Shown here piece by piece: positions 26,368 through 34,869 of a stretch of DNA of 64,000 bases. Made by a program: the position numbers and the translations under genes. Numbering within the stretch: position 1 is the first letter of the stretch; each line of letters starts with the position of its first letter. The DNA is from an uncultured Faecalibacterium sp. (lineage in GTDB: Bacteria > Bacillota > Clostridia > Oscillospirales > Ruminococcaceae), in the NCBI GenBank assembly GCA_944386015.1, contig CALWZK010000002.1:1-64000 (forward strand). The letters run 5' to 3'. Below the pieces are notes generated by a model that did no database searches, was not told where the DNA came from, and worked only from the letters and a program-made list of their open reading frames with translations.

Positions 26368-27591
26368 TTACAGCAGGCTTTCCAGCATCAGCCGCACCGC
26401 GGTGTCAAAGTCCAGCCGGGCGGCATCGGCGGCGGCCCGGATGGGCCAGCTGCCCACCGTTTCCCCGTTGCTGGTGACGGTGACGGTGCCCACCTCGTCC
26501 CCCAGGCTTACCGGGGCGGGGCAGCTTTCGGGCAGGCTGATGGAGGCCTCCAGGGAGGCGGCCCCGCCGCTGGGCACCAGCAGACGGCCGGGCAGGGCGG
26601 TGTAATCCAGGGGGATCTCGGTGTCCCCGCTGCCGGTAACCGCCAGGTAGAGGGGCCGGCCCGACAGGTCGGGCAGGGCAGCGGCCTCATAGTTGGCGAA
26701 GCCGTAGTCCAGCAGCTTGGTGGCAGCCTCGAACCGCTCGGCGCTGGAGTTGGCCCCCAGCACCACCGCAATCAGGTTGAGGCCGTTGCGGGTGGCGGAA
26801 GCCGAGATGCACACCCCCGCCCCGCCGGTGGTGCCGGTTTTCAGGCCGGTGATGCCGTCGTAGCGCCGCAGCAGCTTGTTGGTGTTCACCAGCATGGTCT
26901 GGCCATTGCGCAGCGTATCGGTCCAGATGCCGCTGTAGTGGAGCACCTCGGGGTACTGGGTCAGGATGGTGCGGCTCATGATGGCCACGTTTCGGGCGGT
27001 GGAAAGATGCCCCTCGGTGTCCAGGCCGCAGGCATTCTTAAAGGTGGTGTCGGTCATCCCCAGCTCGGCGGCCTTGGCGTTCATCATGGCCACAAAGGAT
27101 TCCTCGCTGCCCCCCACCAGCTCGGCCACCGCCACCGCCGCATCGTTGGCGCTGGACACGCAGATGGCCCGCAGCATCTGGTCCAGGGTGAAGTCCTCCC
27201 CCGGCTCCAGCCAGATCTGGCTGCCCCCCATGCTGGCGGCGTGGTCGCTCACCGGCACCTTGGTGTCATAGTCGATCTTGCCGGCGTGGATGGCCTCAAA
27301 GGTCAGCATCAGGGTCATCACCTTGGTGATGGAGGCGATGGGCACCCGCTGGTCGGCGTTTTTCTCGTAGAGGACGGTGCCGGTGTCCTGGTCGATCAGG
27401 ATGGCCGCCCGGCAGGGCAGCGAGAGGGAATCCCCCGCCGCCGTCTCCACCACTTCCGCCGCAGCGGCCGCCGCCGTCTGGGCCGCGGGCTGGGTTTCTT
27501 CCGCCCCCTGGGCCGCCGGCCCCAAGGCCAGCAGCACCACCCACAGACAAAGCGCCGCCGCGCAACTGAGAGCCAAATTTCTACGAACCAT
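26368..27591 (-). CDS. dacF: D-alanyl-D-alanine carboxypeptidase (penicillin-binding protein, DacF type)
   Basis: 407 residues, peptidase family S11. Residues 1-30 form a signal peptide (LALSCAAALCLWVVLLALGP...AQGA). The three active-site motifs are SITK (87-90), SAN (147-149) and KTG (251-253, in LKTGTTGGAG). The C-terminal beta-rich domain (GRPLYLAVTGSG...) follows. The enzyme trims the terminal D-Ala of peptidoglycan stem peptides outside the membrane. DacF in Bacillus is a forespore protein, but the family name here rests only on architecture. An Ala-rich linker of 20 residues follows the signal peptide. Confidence 0.92.
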   Translation of the reverse strand: MVRRNLALSCAAALCLWVVLLALGPAAQGAEETQPAAQTAAAAAAEVVETAAGDSLSLPCRAAILIDQDTGTVLYEKNADQRVPIASITKVMTLMLTFEAIHAGKIDYDTKVPVSDHAASMGGSQIWLEPGEDFTLDQMLRAICVSSANDAAVAVAELVGGSEESFVAMMNAKAAELGMTDTTFKNACGLDTEGHLSTARNVAIMSRTILTQYPEVLHYSGIWTDTLRNGQTMLVNTNKLLRRYDGITGLKTGTTGGAGVCISASATRNGLNLIAVVLGANSSAERFEAATKLLDYGFANYEAAALPDLSGRPLYLAVTGSGDTEIPLDYTALPGRLLVPSGGAASLEASISLPESCPAPVSLGDEVGTVTVTSNGETVGSWPIRAAADAARLDFDTAVRLMLESLL

Positions 27592-27713
27592 TGCTTCCTG
27601 CCTCCATCCCTCTGGGCCGCGGCTGCGGCGTAATCCGCCGGCCCGGGCGCTGCCGGGCCGCTCAGTGTGATTGTATGCAGCGGGGGCCCCGTCCAGTCCG
27701 GCCGGGGGCCATC

Positions 27714-27742
27714 TTGCGTTTTTTTGTGGGATTGGCTATACT
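27714..27742 (+). promoter_or_regulatory. Promoter of mtaB
   Basis: TTGCGT, 17 bases, TATACT, about 85 bases before the mtaB start. The region 27592-27713 contains no other clear signal. Confidence 0.65.
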
Positions 27743-27827
27743 CAAAAGGACTTTTTGCCCCGTTTTTCCCGCTGTTCCCGGCTTTTTTCGGGGAGCGGGC
27801 GGGGTGCGACACAGGAAAGGATATCCC

Positions 27828-29135
27828 ATGCGAGTATGTTTTTATACCCTTGGCTGCAAGGTGAACCTCAACGAGACCGGCGCCCTGGAACAGCTGTTTG
27901 AGCGCAACGGCTTCACGGTGGTGCCCGAGGGCCAGCCCGCCGACGTCTATATTGTAAACAGCTGCACCGTCACCAACTTTGGGGACCAGAAGAGCCGCAA
28001 GTGGCTGCGGCAGGCCAAGCGGAACAACCCCGGCGCCGTCACCGTCCTCACCGGCTGCTACCCCCAGGCCTTCCCCGAGGCAGCGTCCCGGCTGATGGAG
28101 GCCGACCTGGTCTGCGGCAACACCGACCGCCGCGCCATCCTGGACAACGTCCAGAAGCTGCTGGAAGGCCACGAGCGGATTGTGGCCATCCAGCCCCACG
28201 CCCGGGGGGAGGCCTTTGAGGAGATGCCGGTGGACCGGTTCGAGAGCCACACCCGGGCCTTCATCAAGGTGGAGGACGGCTGCAACCGCCGCTGCGCCTA
28301 CTGCATCATCCCCAAGGCCCGGGGCCCTGTCCGCAGCCGGGCCGAGGCCAGCGTCCTGGATGAACTGCGGCAGCTGGCTGCCGCCGGCTACCGGGAAGTG
28401 GTGCTCAGCGCCATCTCCCTGCCCAGCTACGGCACCGACACCGGCACCAACCTCTATGAGCTGATCGAACACTGCGCCCAGGTGGAGGGCATTGAGCGGA
28501 TCCGCCTGGGGAGCCTGGACCCCGACATGCTCACCGAGGATGGCATCCGCCGGCTGGCGGCGGTGGACAAGCTGTGCCCCCAGTTCCACCTGAGCCTCCA
28601 GAGCGGCTGCGACGCCACCTTGCGGCGGATGCGGCGGCCCTACACCGCCGCCCAGTATCTGGACATTGTGGGGCGGATCCGGGCCGCCTATGAGGGCCGC
28701 CGGGTCAGCTTTACCACCGACTGCATCTGCGGCTTCCCCGGGGAGACCGAGGAGGACTTTGAGACCAGCTGCGCCTTCCTGGAGCAGGTGGGCTTTCTGC
28801 GGGTCCACGTCTTCCCCTACTCCCGCCGGGAGGGGACGCCGGCCTTCGGCTTCCCCGACCAGGTCCACGAGCGGGAAAAGCAGCGCCGCAGCCGGGCCAT
28901 GCACCTGCGGGCCGAGGCGGTGCGGGAGAAAGTCCTGGCCGGCCTGGAGGGCACCGAGGACGAGGTGCTGCTGGAGACCCCCGTCTCGGCCACCCTGTTC
29001 ACCGGCTACACCCGGCTGTATGTGCCGGTGTCGGTGTCGGCGCCGGGGTGCCAGTCGGGCGAAATTGTCCGGGTGCGGCTGGGGAAATACGACGGCGCCC
29101 GGGTCAGCGCACAGTTCCTGGGAAAGAAAGAATGA
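27828..29135 (+). CDS. mtaB: tRNA (N6-L-threonylcarbamoyladenosine(37)-C2)-methylthiotransferase MtaB
   Basis: 435 residues, methylthiotransferase family. Domain order: UPF0004 domain with cysteines 10, 46 and 77 (auxiliary cluster), radical SAM domain with CNRRCAYC (152, 156, 159), and a C-terminal TRAM-like region. MtaB converts t6A37 to ms2t6A37 in tRNAs reading ANN codons. AGGAAAGG lies 7 bases before the ATG at 27828. The strand usually reading GIH.GGYG or similar is AISLPSYG here, replacing the customary His; function probably remains but this is unusual. Confidence 0.92.
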   Translation: MRVCFYTLGCKVNLNETGALEQLFERNGFTVVPEGQPADVYIVNSCTVTNFGDQKSRKWLRQAKRNNPGAVTVLTGCYPQAFPEAASRLMEADLVCGNTDRRAILDNVQKLLEGHERIVAIQPHARGEAFEEMPVDRFESHTRAFIKVEDGCNRRCAYCIIPKARGPVRSRAEASVLDELRQLAAAGYREVVLSAISLPSYGTDTGTNLYELIEHCAQVEGIERIRLGSLDPDMLTEDGIRRLAAVDKLCPQFHLSLQSGCDATLRRMRRPYTAAQYLDIVGRIRAAYEGRRVSFTTDCICGFPGETEEDFETSCAFLEQVGFLRVHVFPYSRREGTPAFGFPDQVHEREKQRRSRAMHLRAEAVREKVLAGLEGTEDEVLLETPVSATLFTGYTRLYVPVSVSAPGCQSGEIVRVRLGKYDGARVSAQFLGKKE

Positions 29136-29184
29136 GCCGGCCGGTGCATTTGTTATTTTTTTGACGCTTTTTTGCCTTCTGCCC

Positions 29185-29213
29185 TTTTCAAGCCGGGTAA
29201 AATGTGATAAAAT
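29185..29213 (+). promoter_or_regulatory. Possible promoter of the hydrogenase gene
   Basis: TTTTCA, 17 bases, TAAAAT. The -35 is weak; a second TAAAAT-like -10 lies 12 bases upstream. Confidence 0.5.
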
Positions 29214-29330
29214 GGATTTGTATGAACGGCGCCGTGCAGAGGGGTTTTCTGCACCGGCACGCCGGAAAAACCCGGGGCGGCGCCCACACTGCCCCACCCG
29301 GTTTTCTGCAAAGCAAAGGAGAGTTTTGGA

Positions 29331-30875
29331 ATGAGCTTCAGAGGCATTAATACCACCGTCATCCAGATCCGGCGGGCGGTATTCACCGAAGTCGCCCGGA
29401 TGGCCTACGCCAACGTCAAGGGCGAGCAGGCCAACCACATGATGCGCGCCATCCCCTACAAAATCATCCCCGGCGAAGAAGGCAAGCTGCGTAAGGATAT
29501 CTTCCTGGAGCGGGCCATCGTCGAAGAGCGTGTGCGCCTGGCCATCGGCCTGCCCACCCGCCGGATGGACGAGCACAACAGCGTGGTCTCGGGCCTGGAG
29601 GACGCCAACATCGCGGACAAGTACTATGATCCCCCGCTGGTCAACGTCATCAAGTTCGCCTGCAACCGCTGCCCCGAAAAGATGGTGAAGGTCTCCGACC
29701 TGTGCCAGGGCTGCCTTGCCCACCCCTGTATGGAAGTGTGCCCCAAGGGCGCCATCACCTGGGAGTCGGGCCGCTCCACCATCGACCAGGAGAAGTGCAT
29801 CAAGTGCGGCCGCTGCGTGGACGTCTGCCCCTACCACGCCATCGTCAAGACCGAGCGCCCCTGCGCCTCTTCCTGCGGCATGGGCGCCATCCACTCGGAT
29901 GCCCTGGGCCGCGCTGAGATCGATTATTCCCGCTGCGTCTCCTGCGGCCAGTGCCTGGTCAACTGCCCCTTCGGCGCCATCGCCGACAAGGGCCAGATCT
30001 ATCAGCTGATCCAGAGCTTCAACCGCGGCGACCGGGTCTACGCCCTGGTGGCCCCCGCCTTTGTCAACCAGTTCCCCGCCCTCAACACCACCGCCAAGCT
30101 CCGGGCTGCCCTGGAGCAGGTGGGCTTCTGCGAGGTTGTGGAGGTTGCCATCGGCGCCGACCTGTGCACGGTGGACGAGGCCCACGACTTCCTGGAGGAA
30201 GTGCCCGACAAGCTGAACTTCATGGCCACTTCCTGCTGCCCCGCCTGGAGCATGATGGCCAAGACCCTCTTCCCCGATATGGCCAAGAACATTTCCATGA
30301 CCATGACCCCCATGGTCTTCACCGCCCGCATGGTGAAGGCCGCCGACCCCGAGGCCCGGATGTGCTTCATCGGCCCCTGCGCCGCCAAGAAGCTGGAAGC
30401 TTCCCGCCGCCACGTCCGCAGCGATGTGGACTTCGTGCTGACCTTTGAGGAGCTGGCCGGCATCATGGAGGCCCGGGACATCGACTTCTCCACCCTGCCC
30501 GAAGGGGAGGAAGACCTGCACTACGGCTCTGCCGCAGGCCGCGGCTTCGCCCAGTCCGGCGGCGTGGCCAAGGCTGTGGCCGACAAGATCCACGAGTGGT
30601 ACCCCGACAAGGAGGTCAAGGTCAGCTCGGCCCAGGGCCTGGCAGACTGCAAGAAGATGCTGATGATGGCCAAGGCCGGCAAGTTCAACGGCTACCTGCT
30701 GGAGGGCATGGGCTGCCCCGGCGGCTGCATCGGCGGCGCCGGCACCATTGCCGATCCCACCCGCACCGCAGTCCAGCTGAATAAATATGTAGCTTCGGCC
30801 CCCTTCAAGGACCCCGAAAGCAGCGCCTTCATCACCAACATCCACCTGCTGAAGGACGACCCCAACTTTGAATAA
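29331..30875 (+). CDS. Monomeric [FeFe] hydrogenase, group B type
   Basis: 514 residues. N-terminal ferredoxin-like cysteine sets (CNRCPEKM...CQGCLAHPCMEVCPKGAI, CIKCGRCVDVCPYHAI, CVSCGQCLVNCPFGAI) feed a catalytic H-cluster domain with TSCCPAW (about residue 300), GPCAAKK (about 348) and EGMGCPGGCIGG (about 460). The GPC and GCPGGC variants of the L2/L3 motifs are those of group B enzymes, found in anaerobic Firmicutes and thought to couple ferredoxin to H2. AAAGGAG lies 10 bases before the ATG. Monocistronic, with a clear terminator. Maturases HydEFG are not in the window. Confidence 0.93.
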   Translation: MSFRGINTTVIQIRRAVFTEVARMAYANVKGEQANHMMRAIPYKIIPGEEGKLRKDIFLERAIVEERVRLAIGLPTRRMDEHNSVVSGLEDANIADKYYDPPLVNVIKFACNRCPEKMVKVSDLCQGCLAHPCMEVCPKGAITWESGRSTIDQEKCIKCGRCVDVCPYHAIVKTERPCASSCGMGAIHSDALGRAEIDYSRCVSCGQCLVNCPFGAIADKGQIYQLIQSFNRGDRVYALVAPAFVNQFPALNTTAKLRAALEQVGFCEVVEVAIGADLCTVDEAHDFLEEVPDKLNFMATSCCPAWSMMAKTLFPDMAKNISMTMTPMVFTARMVKAADPEARMCFIGPCAAKKLEASRRHVRSDVDFVLTFEELAGIMEARDIDFSTLPEGEEDLHYGSAAGRGFAQSGGVAKAVADKIHEWYPDKEVKVSSAQGLADCKKMLMMAKAGKFNGYLLEGMGCPGGCIGGAGTIADPTRTAVQLNKYVASAPFKDPESSAFITNIHLLKDDPNFE

Positions 30876-30909
30876 TCCTGGATCTTTTCCGCTGTGATCT
30901 GATCCTGCC

Positions 30910-30944
30910 GCCCTCTCCGGCTTTCGGGCCGGGGAGGGCTTTTT
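30910..30944 (+). terminator. Terminator of the hydrogenase gene
   Basis: GCCCTCTCCGGC-TTTCGG-GCCGGGGAGGGC followed by TTTTTG. Confidence 0.9.
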
Positions 30945-30996
30945 GTTCCTGTTACGTCTGTTTTTCGGGGGGATCGGGTCGAAATTTGACGCGCCC

Positions 30997-31025
30997 TTGA
31001 CATTTCCGGGAAAGGGTGCTATTTT
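30997..31025 (+). promoter_or_regulatory. Promoter of the secreted protein gene
   Basis: TTGACA, 17 bases, TATTTT, 56 bases before the start codon. Confidence 0.75.
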
Positions 31026-31080
31026 GATAGTGGGGTAGTTTGCACAATCTGCGCTGCCCTTCAGGAAAGGATGTAAGAAC

Positions 31081-31581
31081 ATGACCTGTACCCTTTGTCA
31101 CAAACGGCTGTGGGCCGCTGTGCTGGCGCTGGCCGCCCTGGTGGCCTGGGCGCTGCCCGCCGCCGCTGCGGGGCCGGCCGCCGGCGTCACCGCCACCCTG
31201 CCCGTGTCGGTCTCCTTCTGGGAGGAGGACTCCGAGACCCTCTCGGTGGTGAACGACGGCATCGACAGCAGCCGCAGCGCCACCCTGGTCCGCCAGTCCA
31301 ACGGCACCTACACCCTCCAGCTCCCCATCCAGAACGTCTCCACCGTGGTGTTCAGCGGCCACCTGGCCGGCCTGACCATCGGGGACATCTCCTATGACGG
31401 GGTGATGAGCGGCAGCCTGGATGAGGGCACCGCCCTTCTCACCATCAAGAACCTGCCCTCCTCAGTGCTCACCGGCAGCAGCCCCAGCCGCTCTTTGCTG
31501 GTGGACTGCGTCATCGACCTGGATGTGGAACTGCTGGGCCAGACCACCCGGACCGCCCGGATGTGCGTCGCCGTCCAGTGA
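31081..31581 (+). CDS. Small secreted protein of unknown function
   Basis: 166 residues. Residues 1-30 form a signal peptide (LWAAVLALAALVAWALPAAAAG). The mature part is predicted to be all beta: VSFWEEDSETLSVV, TYTLQLPIQNVSTVVFSGHL, GDISYDGVMSG. It recalls beta-sandwich domains of the NEAT type in alternating strand pattern, but the haem-binding YxxxY is absent, so I give no function. It has its own promoter and terminator. No sorting signal or membrane anchor follows. Confidence 0.75.
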   Translation: MTCTLCHKRLWAAVLALAALVAWALPAAAAGPAAGVTATLPVSVSFWEEDSETLSVVNDGIDSSRSATLVRQSNGTYTLQLPIQNVSTVVFSGHLAGLTIGDISYDGVMSGSLDEGTALLTIKNLPSSVLTGSSPSRSLLVDCVIDLDVELLGQTTRTARMCVAVQ

Positions 31582-31604
31582 CAGGCTGCCCACATACATA
31601 AAAA

Positions 31605-31639
31605 GGCTGCGGGGCGCGTGCCTGCCGCAGTCTTTTTTT
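31605..31639 (+). terminator. Terminator of the secreted protein gene
   Basis: GGCTGCGG...CCGCAGTC followed by TTTTTTT. Confidence 0.85.
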
Positions 31640-31670
31640 GCCCGGCGGGGCCGGGGTATGGCGGTCCGGT

Positions 31671-31874
31671 TCAGAACCGTTCCATCAAGTCATTTGCCAT
31701 CTTGTCAAGGCGGCCCACAGCCTGTTCGGCCCCCTTGGCCATTTTGCGGGCGGTGCGGCGGACGGCCCGGGGGTCCTGATGGACCGCGGCCATGACGCCC
31801 ATTGCCCCGACGGCTGCCCCTGCCGCCATGCCCAGCAGCACGCCGGCAGCCGATTGTGCCTGATGATCTTTCAT
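31671..31874 (-). CDS. Small Ala/Gly-rich membrane-associated protein
   Basis: 67 residues. An N-terminal glycine-alanine hydrophobic stretch (AAGVLLGMAAGAAVGAMGVMAA) is followed by a basic, amphipathic tail (AVRRTARKMAKGAEQAVGRLDKMANDL), which resembles YtxH-like or small stress-type membrane proteins. GGGAGGG lies 8 bases before the ATG. It is convergent with the secreted protein gene and close to the MITE. No homologue was recognised with certainty. Confidence 0.65.
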   Translation of the reverse strand: MKDHQAQSAAGVLLGMAAGAAVGAMGVMAAVHQDPRAVRRTARKMAKGAEQAVGRLDKMANDLMERF

Positions 31875-31938
31875 AGTCAGTGCCCTCCCATGGTATCAGA
31901 TTGAATCGCGGCGCCCCCTCTGGGGCGGCCTGTGATTA

Positions 31939-32100
31939 GGGTGTATCTGAAAACTCCCCAACACTGGTCTATTCTACCAAAAAGCCCCATCTGCTGCGTT
32001 GCATTCGCTTGCATTCCACAAAGGAGTGCAGCGCTCATGCGCCTTGCATCTGGCACTTTTTGGCGAATATCTCAGCATTTTTGACTTCTCAGATACACCC
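31939..32100. mobile_element. 162-bp MITE with TA target duplication
   Basis: Starts GGGTGTATCTGAAAAC and ends with the inverted TCTCAGATACACCC; the ends match over 12 bases plus partial extension, and both flanks carry TA (31937-31938 and 32101-32102). The interior is an imperfect palindrome (CCAAAAAG ... CTTTTTGG). TA duplications are typical of IS630/mariner-type and some IS5-group elements. There is no transposase inside; it must be mobilised in trans. Confidence 0.82.
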
Positions 32101-32155
32101 TAGTTATGCCCCGGCGGGGCGCTGATATGTATGTATAGAAAAAGGAGGCTTTCCC

Positions 32156-32989
32156 TTGCCCACGGAACCCAAAAAAGTACTCTGCATCCACGATCTGTCC
32201 GGCGCCGGCCGGTGCAGCCTTTCGGTGATTATGCCGGTGCTGGCGGTGATGGGAGTGCAGCCCATCGCCCTGCCCACCATGGTTTTGTCCACCCACACCG
32301 GCGGCCTGGGGGATCCCGCCCGGCTGGACTGCCAGGCCTATGGCCGGGCGGCCCTGGCCCACTATCAGGAACTGGGCCTCGCCCCTGACTGCATCTACAC
32401 CGGCTACCTGGGCAGCGAGGCCCTGGTGGACCTGGCCGCCGAGGCTTTCCGGCTGTGGCCGGGGGCCCTGAAAATTGTGGACCCGGTGATGGCCGACGGC
32501 GGCAGGCCCTACAGCGGCTTCACCCCCGAAATCATCGCCAAAGTGTGGCAGCTGTGCGCCGCCGCTGACCTGATCCTCCCCAACCTCACCGAGGCCCGGA
32601 TGCTCCTGGGGGAGGACCCCGCCCTCCCCGCCGGGGACATCACCCCCGAAGAAGCCCAGGACCTGGCGGGCCGGCTCACTGCCATCGCCCGCCGGGCGGT
32701 GGTCACCGGCCTGCCCATGGGCAAGTTTGTGGGCTGCGCCGGCGCCGGGGACGAGCCCTTTGTGGTGCGCCATCTCCACATCGACCGCAGCTTCCCCGGC
32801 ACCGGGGATATCTTTGGGGCCATCGTCACCGGCTCTTTGCTGCGGGGCAATGTGCTGAGCGCCGCCGCCGACGCTGCCGCCGGCTTTGTGGCCCAGGCCA
32901 TCCAGCACACCCCCCGGGACGCCGACACCCGGTTCGGCGTCTGGTTCGAGCCGCTGCTGCCCCGTCTGGCCCCCATGGGCGAGCTGTAA
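32156..32989 (+). CDS. pdxK: Pyridoxal/pyridoxamine kinase (PdxK/PdxY-like)
   Basis: 277 residues, ribokinase fold. KKVLCIHDLSGAGRCSLSVIMPVLAVMG and VLSTHTGG are typical of pyridoxal kinases, as are DPVMADGGRPY and the anion-hole motif SFPGTGDIFGAI. It phosphorylates B6 vitamers in salvage. The start is TTG at 32156, with AAAGGAGG 8 bases upstream, and no closer ATG. It opens a three-gene unit with trmL (13 bases away) and a degV-family gene. The MITE lies immediately upstream, so it may affect the promoter, which I could not identify. Confidence 0.9.
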   Translation: MPTEPKKVLCIHDLSGAGRCSLSVIMPVLAVMGVQPIALPTMVLSTHTGGLGDPARLDCQAYGRAALAHYQELGLAPDCIYTGYLGSEALVDLAAEAFRLWPGALKIVDPVMADGGRPYSGFTPEIIAKVWQLCAAADLILPNLTEARMLLGEDPALPAGDITPEEAQDLAGRLTAIARRAVVTGLPMGKFVGCAGAGDEPFVVRHLHIDRSFPGTGDIFGAIVTGSLLRGNVLSAAADAAAGFVAQAIQHTPRDADTRFGVWFEPLLPRLAPMGEL

Positions 32990-33002
32990 ACTGGAGGAAA
33001 CA

Positions 33003-33509
33003 ATGGAACACAAACCCACCCTCAACATCGTCCTGGTGGAGCCCCGCATCCCCCAAAACACCGGCAATGTAGCCCGCACCTGCGCCTGCACCGCCTGCCG
33101 GCTCCATCTGGTGGGGCCCATGGGGTTTACCATCGACGATAAAAAATTAAAGCACGCAGGGCTTGACTATTGGCCCATGCTTGATATAACATATTATCAG
33201 GGCCTCGATGATTTTTTTGCAAAGAATAAAGGCCCCTTCTATTACTTTTCAACCAAGGCGCCCCGCCGCTACACCGACGTGTCTTACCCCGACGGGGCGT
33301 ATCTGGTCTTTGGCCGGGAGGACAAGGGTCTGCCCGAGTCCCTGCTGGCCGCCAACCAGGACTGGTGCATCCGCCTGCCCATGCGGGAGGGCTGCCGCAG
33401 CCTGAATCTCTCCAACAGCGTAGCCGTGGGCGTCTATGAGGTGTTGCGCCAGTGGGACTTCCCCGAGCTGCTGGACCACGGCCATCTGCGTGATTACCAA
33501 TGGAAATGA
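33003..33509 (+). CDS. trmL: tRNA (cytidine(34)-2'-O)-methyltransferase TrmL
   Basis: 168 residues, SPOUT fold. NIVLVEPRIPQNTGNVARTCA is the N-terminal signature with the catalytic Arg; VFGREDKGLPESLL and LNLSNSVAVGVYE form the knotted SAM-binding site. TrmL methylates the ribose at position 34 of tRNA-Leu isoacceptors. GGAGGAAACA precedes the ATG. A short AT-rich stretch (33140-33250) interrupts the GC-rich codon usage. Confidence 0.95.
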   Translation: MEHKPTLNIVLVEPRIPQNTGNVARTCACTACRLHLVGPMGFTIDDKKLKHAGLDYWPMLDITYYQGLDDFFAKNKGPFYYFSTKAPRRYTDVSYPDGAYLVFGREDKGLPESLLAANQDWCIRLPMREGCRSLNLSNSVAVGVYEVLRQWDFPELLDHGHLRDYQWK

Positions 33510-33517
33510 GGATTACT

Positions 33518-34387
33518 ATGAACAAGATCGCGATCCTGACCGACTCCTCCTGCGACATTCCCCAGTCGCTGGCCGAAAAATACGGCATCGATATCATGAG
33601 CTTCCATATCATGCTGGACGGCACCGACTATCTGGAGCGGGTCAGCTGCACCAACGAGGAATTCTACGACCTGATGCGCAAGGCCAAGGGGGTGCCCTCC
33701 ACCGCCGCCATCACCCCCATCCAGTTCTGCGAGAAGTACTGCGAATATGTGGACGCCGGCTACACCGACGTGGTCCACATCTCCATCAACCGCACCGGCT
33801 CCTCCACCTATGACAACGCCGTCATGGCCCAGGGGATGCTGCGGGAAGAGCGCCCCGAGCACAAGATGCGGATCCACCTGCTGGACAGCCACACCTATTC
33901 CATGGTGTTCGGCTGGTATGTCTGCGAGCTGGCCCGCAAGCTGCGCAACGGCGCCGAGCTGCGCCATGTGATCAGCGAGTTTGAGGAGCAGATGGACAAG
34001 ATGGAGGTCATCCTGGGACCCTACAGCCTGCGCCAGATGAAGAAGAGCGGCCGCATTTCGGCTGCCGCCGCCTTTGCCGGCGAGCTGCTGGGCCTGCGCC
34101 CCATCATCACCCTGGTGGACGGCAAGACCACGGTGGCCAGCAAGGTCCGCGGGGACGACAAGGTGATCCCCGCCATGGTGGACCTGTGCAAAAAGCGGAC
34201 CGAGGGTGTGGAGGACTTTGAATACATGATCGGCCACACCCACATCCAGCAGGCCGAGGACCTGCGGAAAGCCTGCAAAAAGGCCTTCGGCAAGGAGCCT
34301 CTGACCCTGTTCGAGCTGGGCGGCGCCGTCTCCTCCAACACCGGCCCCGACACGGTGGCCATCGCCTATGTAGGCAAAGCACGCTGA
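33518..34387 (+). CDS. DegV-family fatty-acid-binding protein
   Basis: 289 residues. KIAILTDSSCDIPQSLAEKYGIDIMSFHI is the DegV N-terminal motif and KGVPSTAAITPIQF the fatty-acid carboxylate-binding STAAITP loop; SINRTGSSTYDNA and the C-terminal ELGGAVSSNTGPDTVAIAY also match. DegV/FakB proteins present fatty acids to the FakA kinase. Which fatty acid is bound is unknown. TGAGGA precedes the ATG at 33518; the gene is 8 bases downstream of trmL. A terminator starts inside its stop codon. Confidence 0.93.
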   Translation: MNKIAILTDSSCDIPQSLAEKYGIDIMSFHIMLDGTDYLERVSCTNEEFYDLMRKAKGVPSTAAITPIQFCEKYCEYVDAGYTDVVHISINRTGSSTYDNAVMAQGMLREERPEHKMRIHLLDSHTYSMVFGWYVCELARKLRNGAELRHVISEFEEQMDKMEVILGPYSLRQMKKSGRISAAAAFAGELLGLRPIITLVDGKTTVASKVRGDDKVIPAMVDLCKKRTEGVEDFEYMIGHTHIQQAEDLRKACKKAFGKEPLTLFELGGAVSSNTGPDTVAIAYVGKAR

Positions 34388-34413
34388 AGCGTGTCGAAAA
34401 ACGACACGCTTTT
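34387..34413 (+). terminator. Terminator of the pdxK-trmL-degV unit
   Basis: AAGCGTGTCG-AAAAA-CGACACGCTT followed by TT; it overlaps the last base of the stop codon. Confidence 0.85.
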
Positions 34414-34499
34414 AGGGGGAACCCATTTCTGCGCGCAGTCGCGCGGCAGAAATTCCTCTGGTTGCGGTTCCCTGCTTTTGCGGCGGGCGGCGCAGCGCC

Positions 34500-34600
34500 C
34501 TTGCAAAAGACAGACCGCGTTCCTCTTGCGCTTGGCCGATTTTCGCGGCGCGGGGCGGTGCCCGCTTGCAAAAACCGGAGCGCTGCGCCAAATTTCCCTG
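34500..34600 (-). repeat. Interspersed repeat family, partial copy D
   Basis: The reverse complement matches the right half of copy B: GCGCAGCGCTCCGGTTTTTG, then CGCAAGAGGAACGCGG in the same order, with a variable GC-rich middle. Termini of the ATCTAAACCC type are not visible, so this is a fragment or a diverged copy. The surrounding 34414-34691 contains no gene that I can support. Confidence 0.6.
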
Positions 34601-34691
34601 TCGGTGTCCCAGCCGTACGCGCATGTCGTCCGGCCGGGACTTTTTTGATTGTTTCGTCCCGGCCCCGCGGCCGGGGTTTTTGTTTTGCTTC

Positions 34692-34720
34692 TTGTTTTTG
34701 GCGTGCTGCTGTGCTATACT
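34692..34720 (+). promoter_or_regulatory. Promoter of the queT unit
   Basis: TTGTTT, 17 bases, TATACT, 30 bases upstream of the riboswitch. Confidence 0.7.
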
Positions 34721-34749
34721 ATCTGACAGTGTGCCCTGCGCACTCCTTG

Positions 34750-34859
34750 AAATCCAAATAACGTCAAAGAGCAACTTAGGATTTTAGGCTCCCCGGCGTA
34801 TGCCGGGCCAAACCTCCGGGGGCTGGCGGCCCCGGAAGGTCAAAATCTTTCCGCTGGAG
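34750..34859 (+). promoter_or_regulatory. preQ1-III riboswitch
   Basis: The sequence follows the class III preQ1 aptamer: AAATCC...GGATTT stem, AACGTCAAAGAGCAACTTAG, TTTTAGGCTCCCCGGCG, GCCGGGCCAAACC, GGGCTGGCGG, AAGGTCAAAATC and CCGCTGGAG. The final GGAG (34856-34859) is the queT ribosome binding site and can pair with CTCC at 34789-34792, so ligand binding should block translation. Known members come mainly from Faecalibacterium and relatives, upstream of queT-like genes. Confidence 0.92.
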
Positions 34860-34869
34860 TTATTGTATC

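Noticed and set aside
27396..31082. Very long open frame antisense to mtaB and the hydrogenase
   Set aside because: It is the GC-rich shadow of strong genes on the other strand; its protein is Gly/His/Val/Gln-rich without domains and lacks a ribosome binding site.
31081..31581. NEAT haem-binding domain in the secreted protein
   Set aside because: Strand pattern is only vaguely similar and the haem-binding tyrosine motif is absent.
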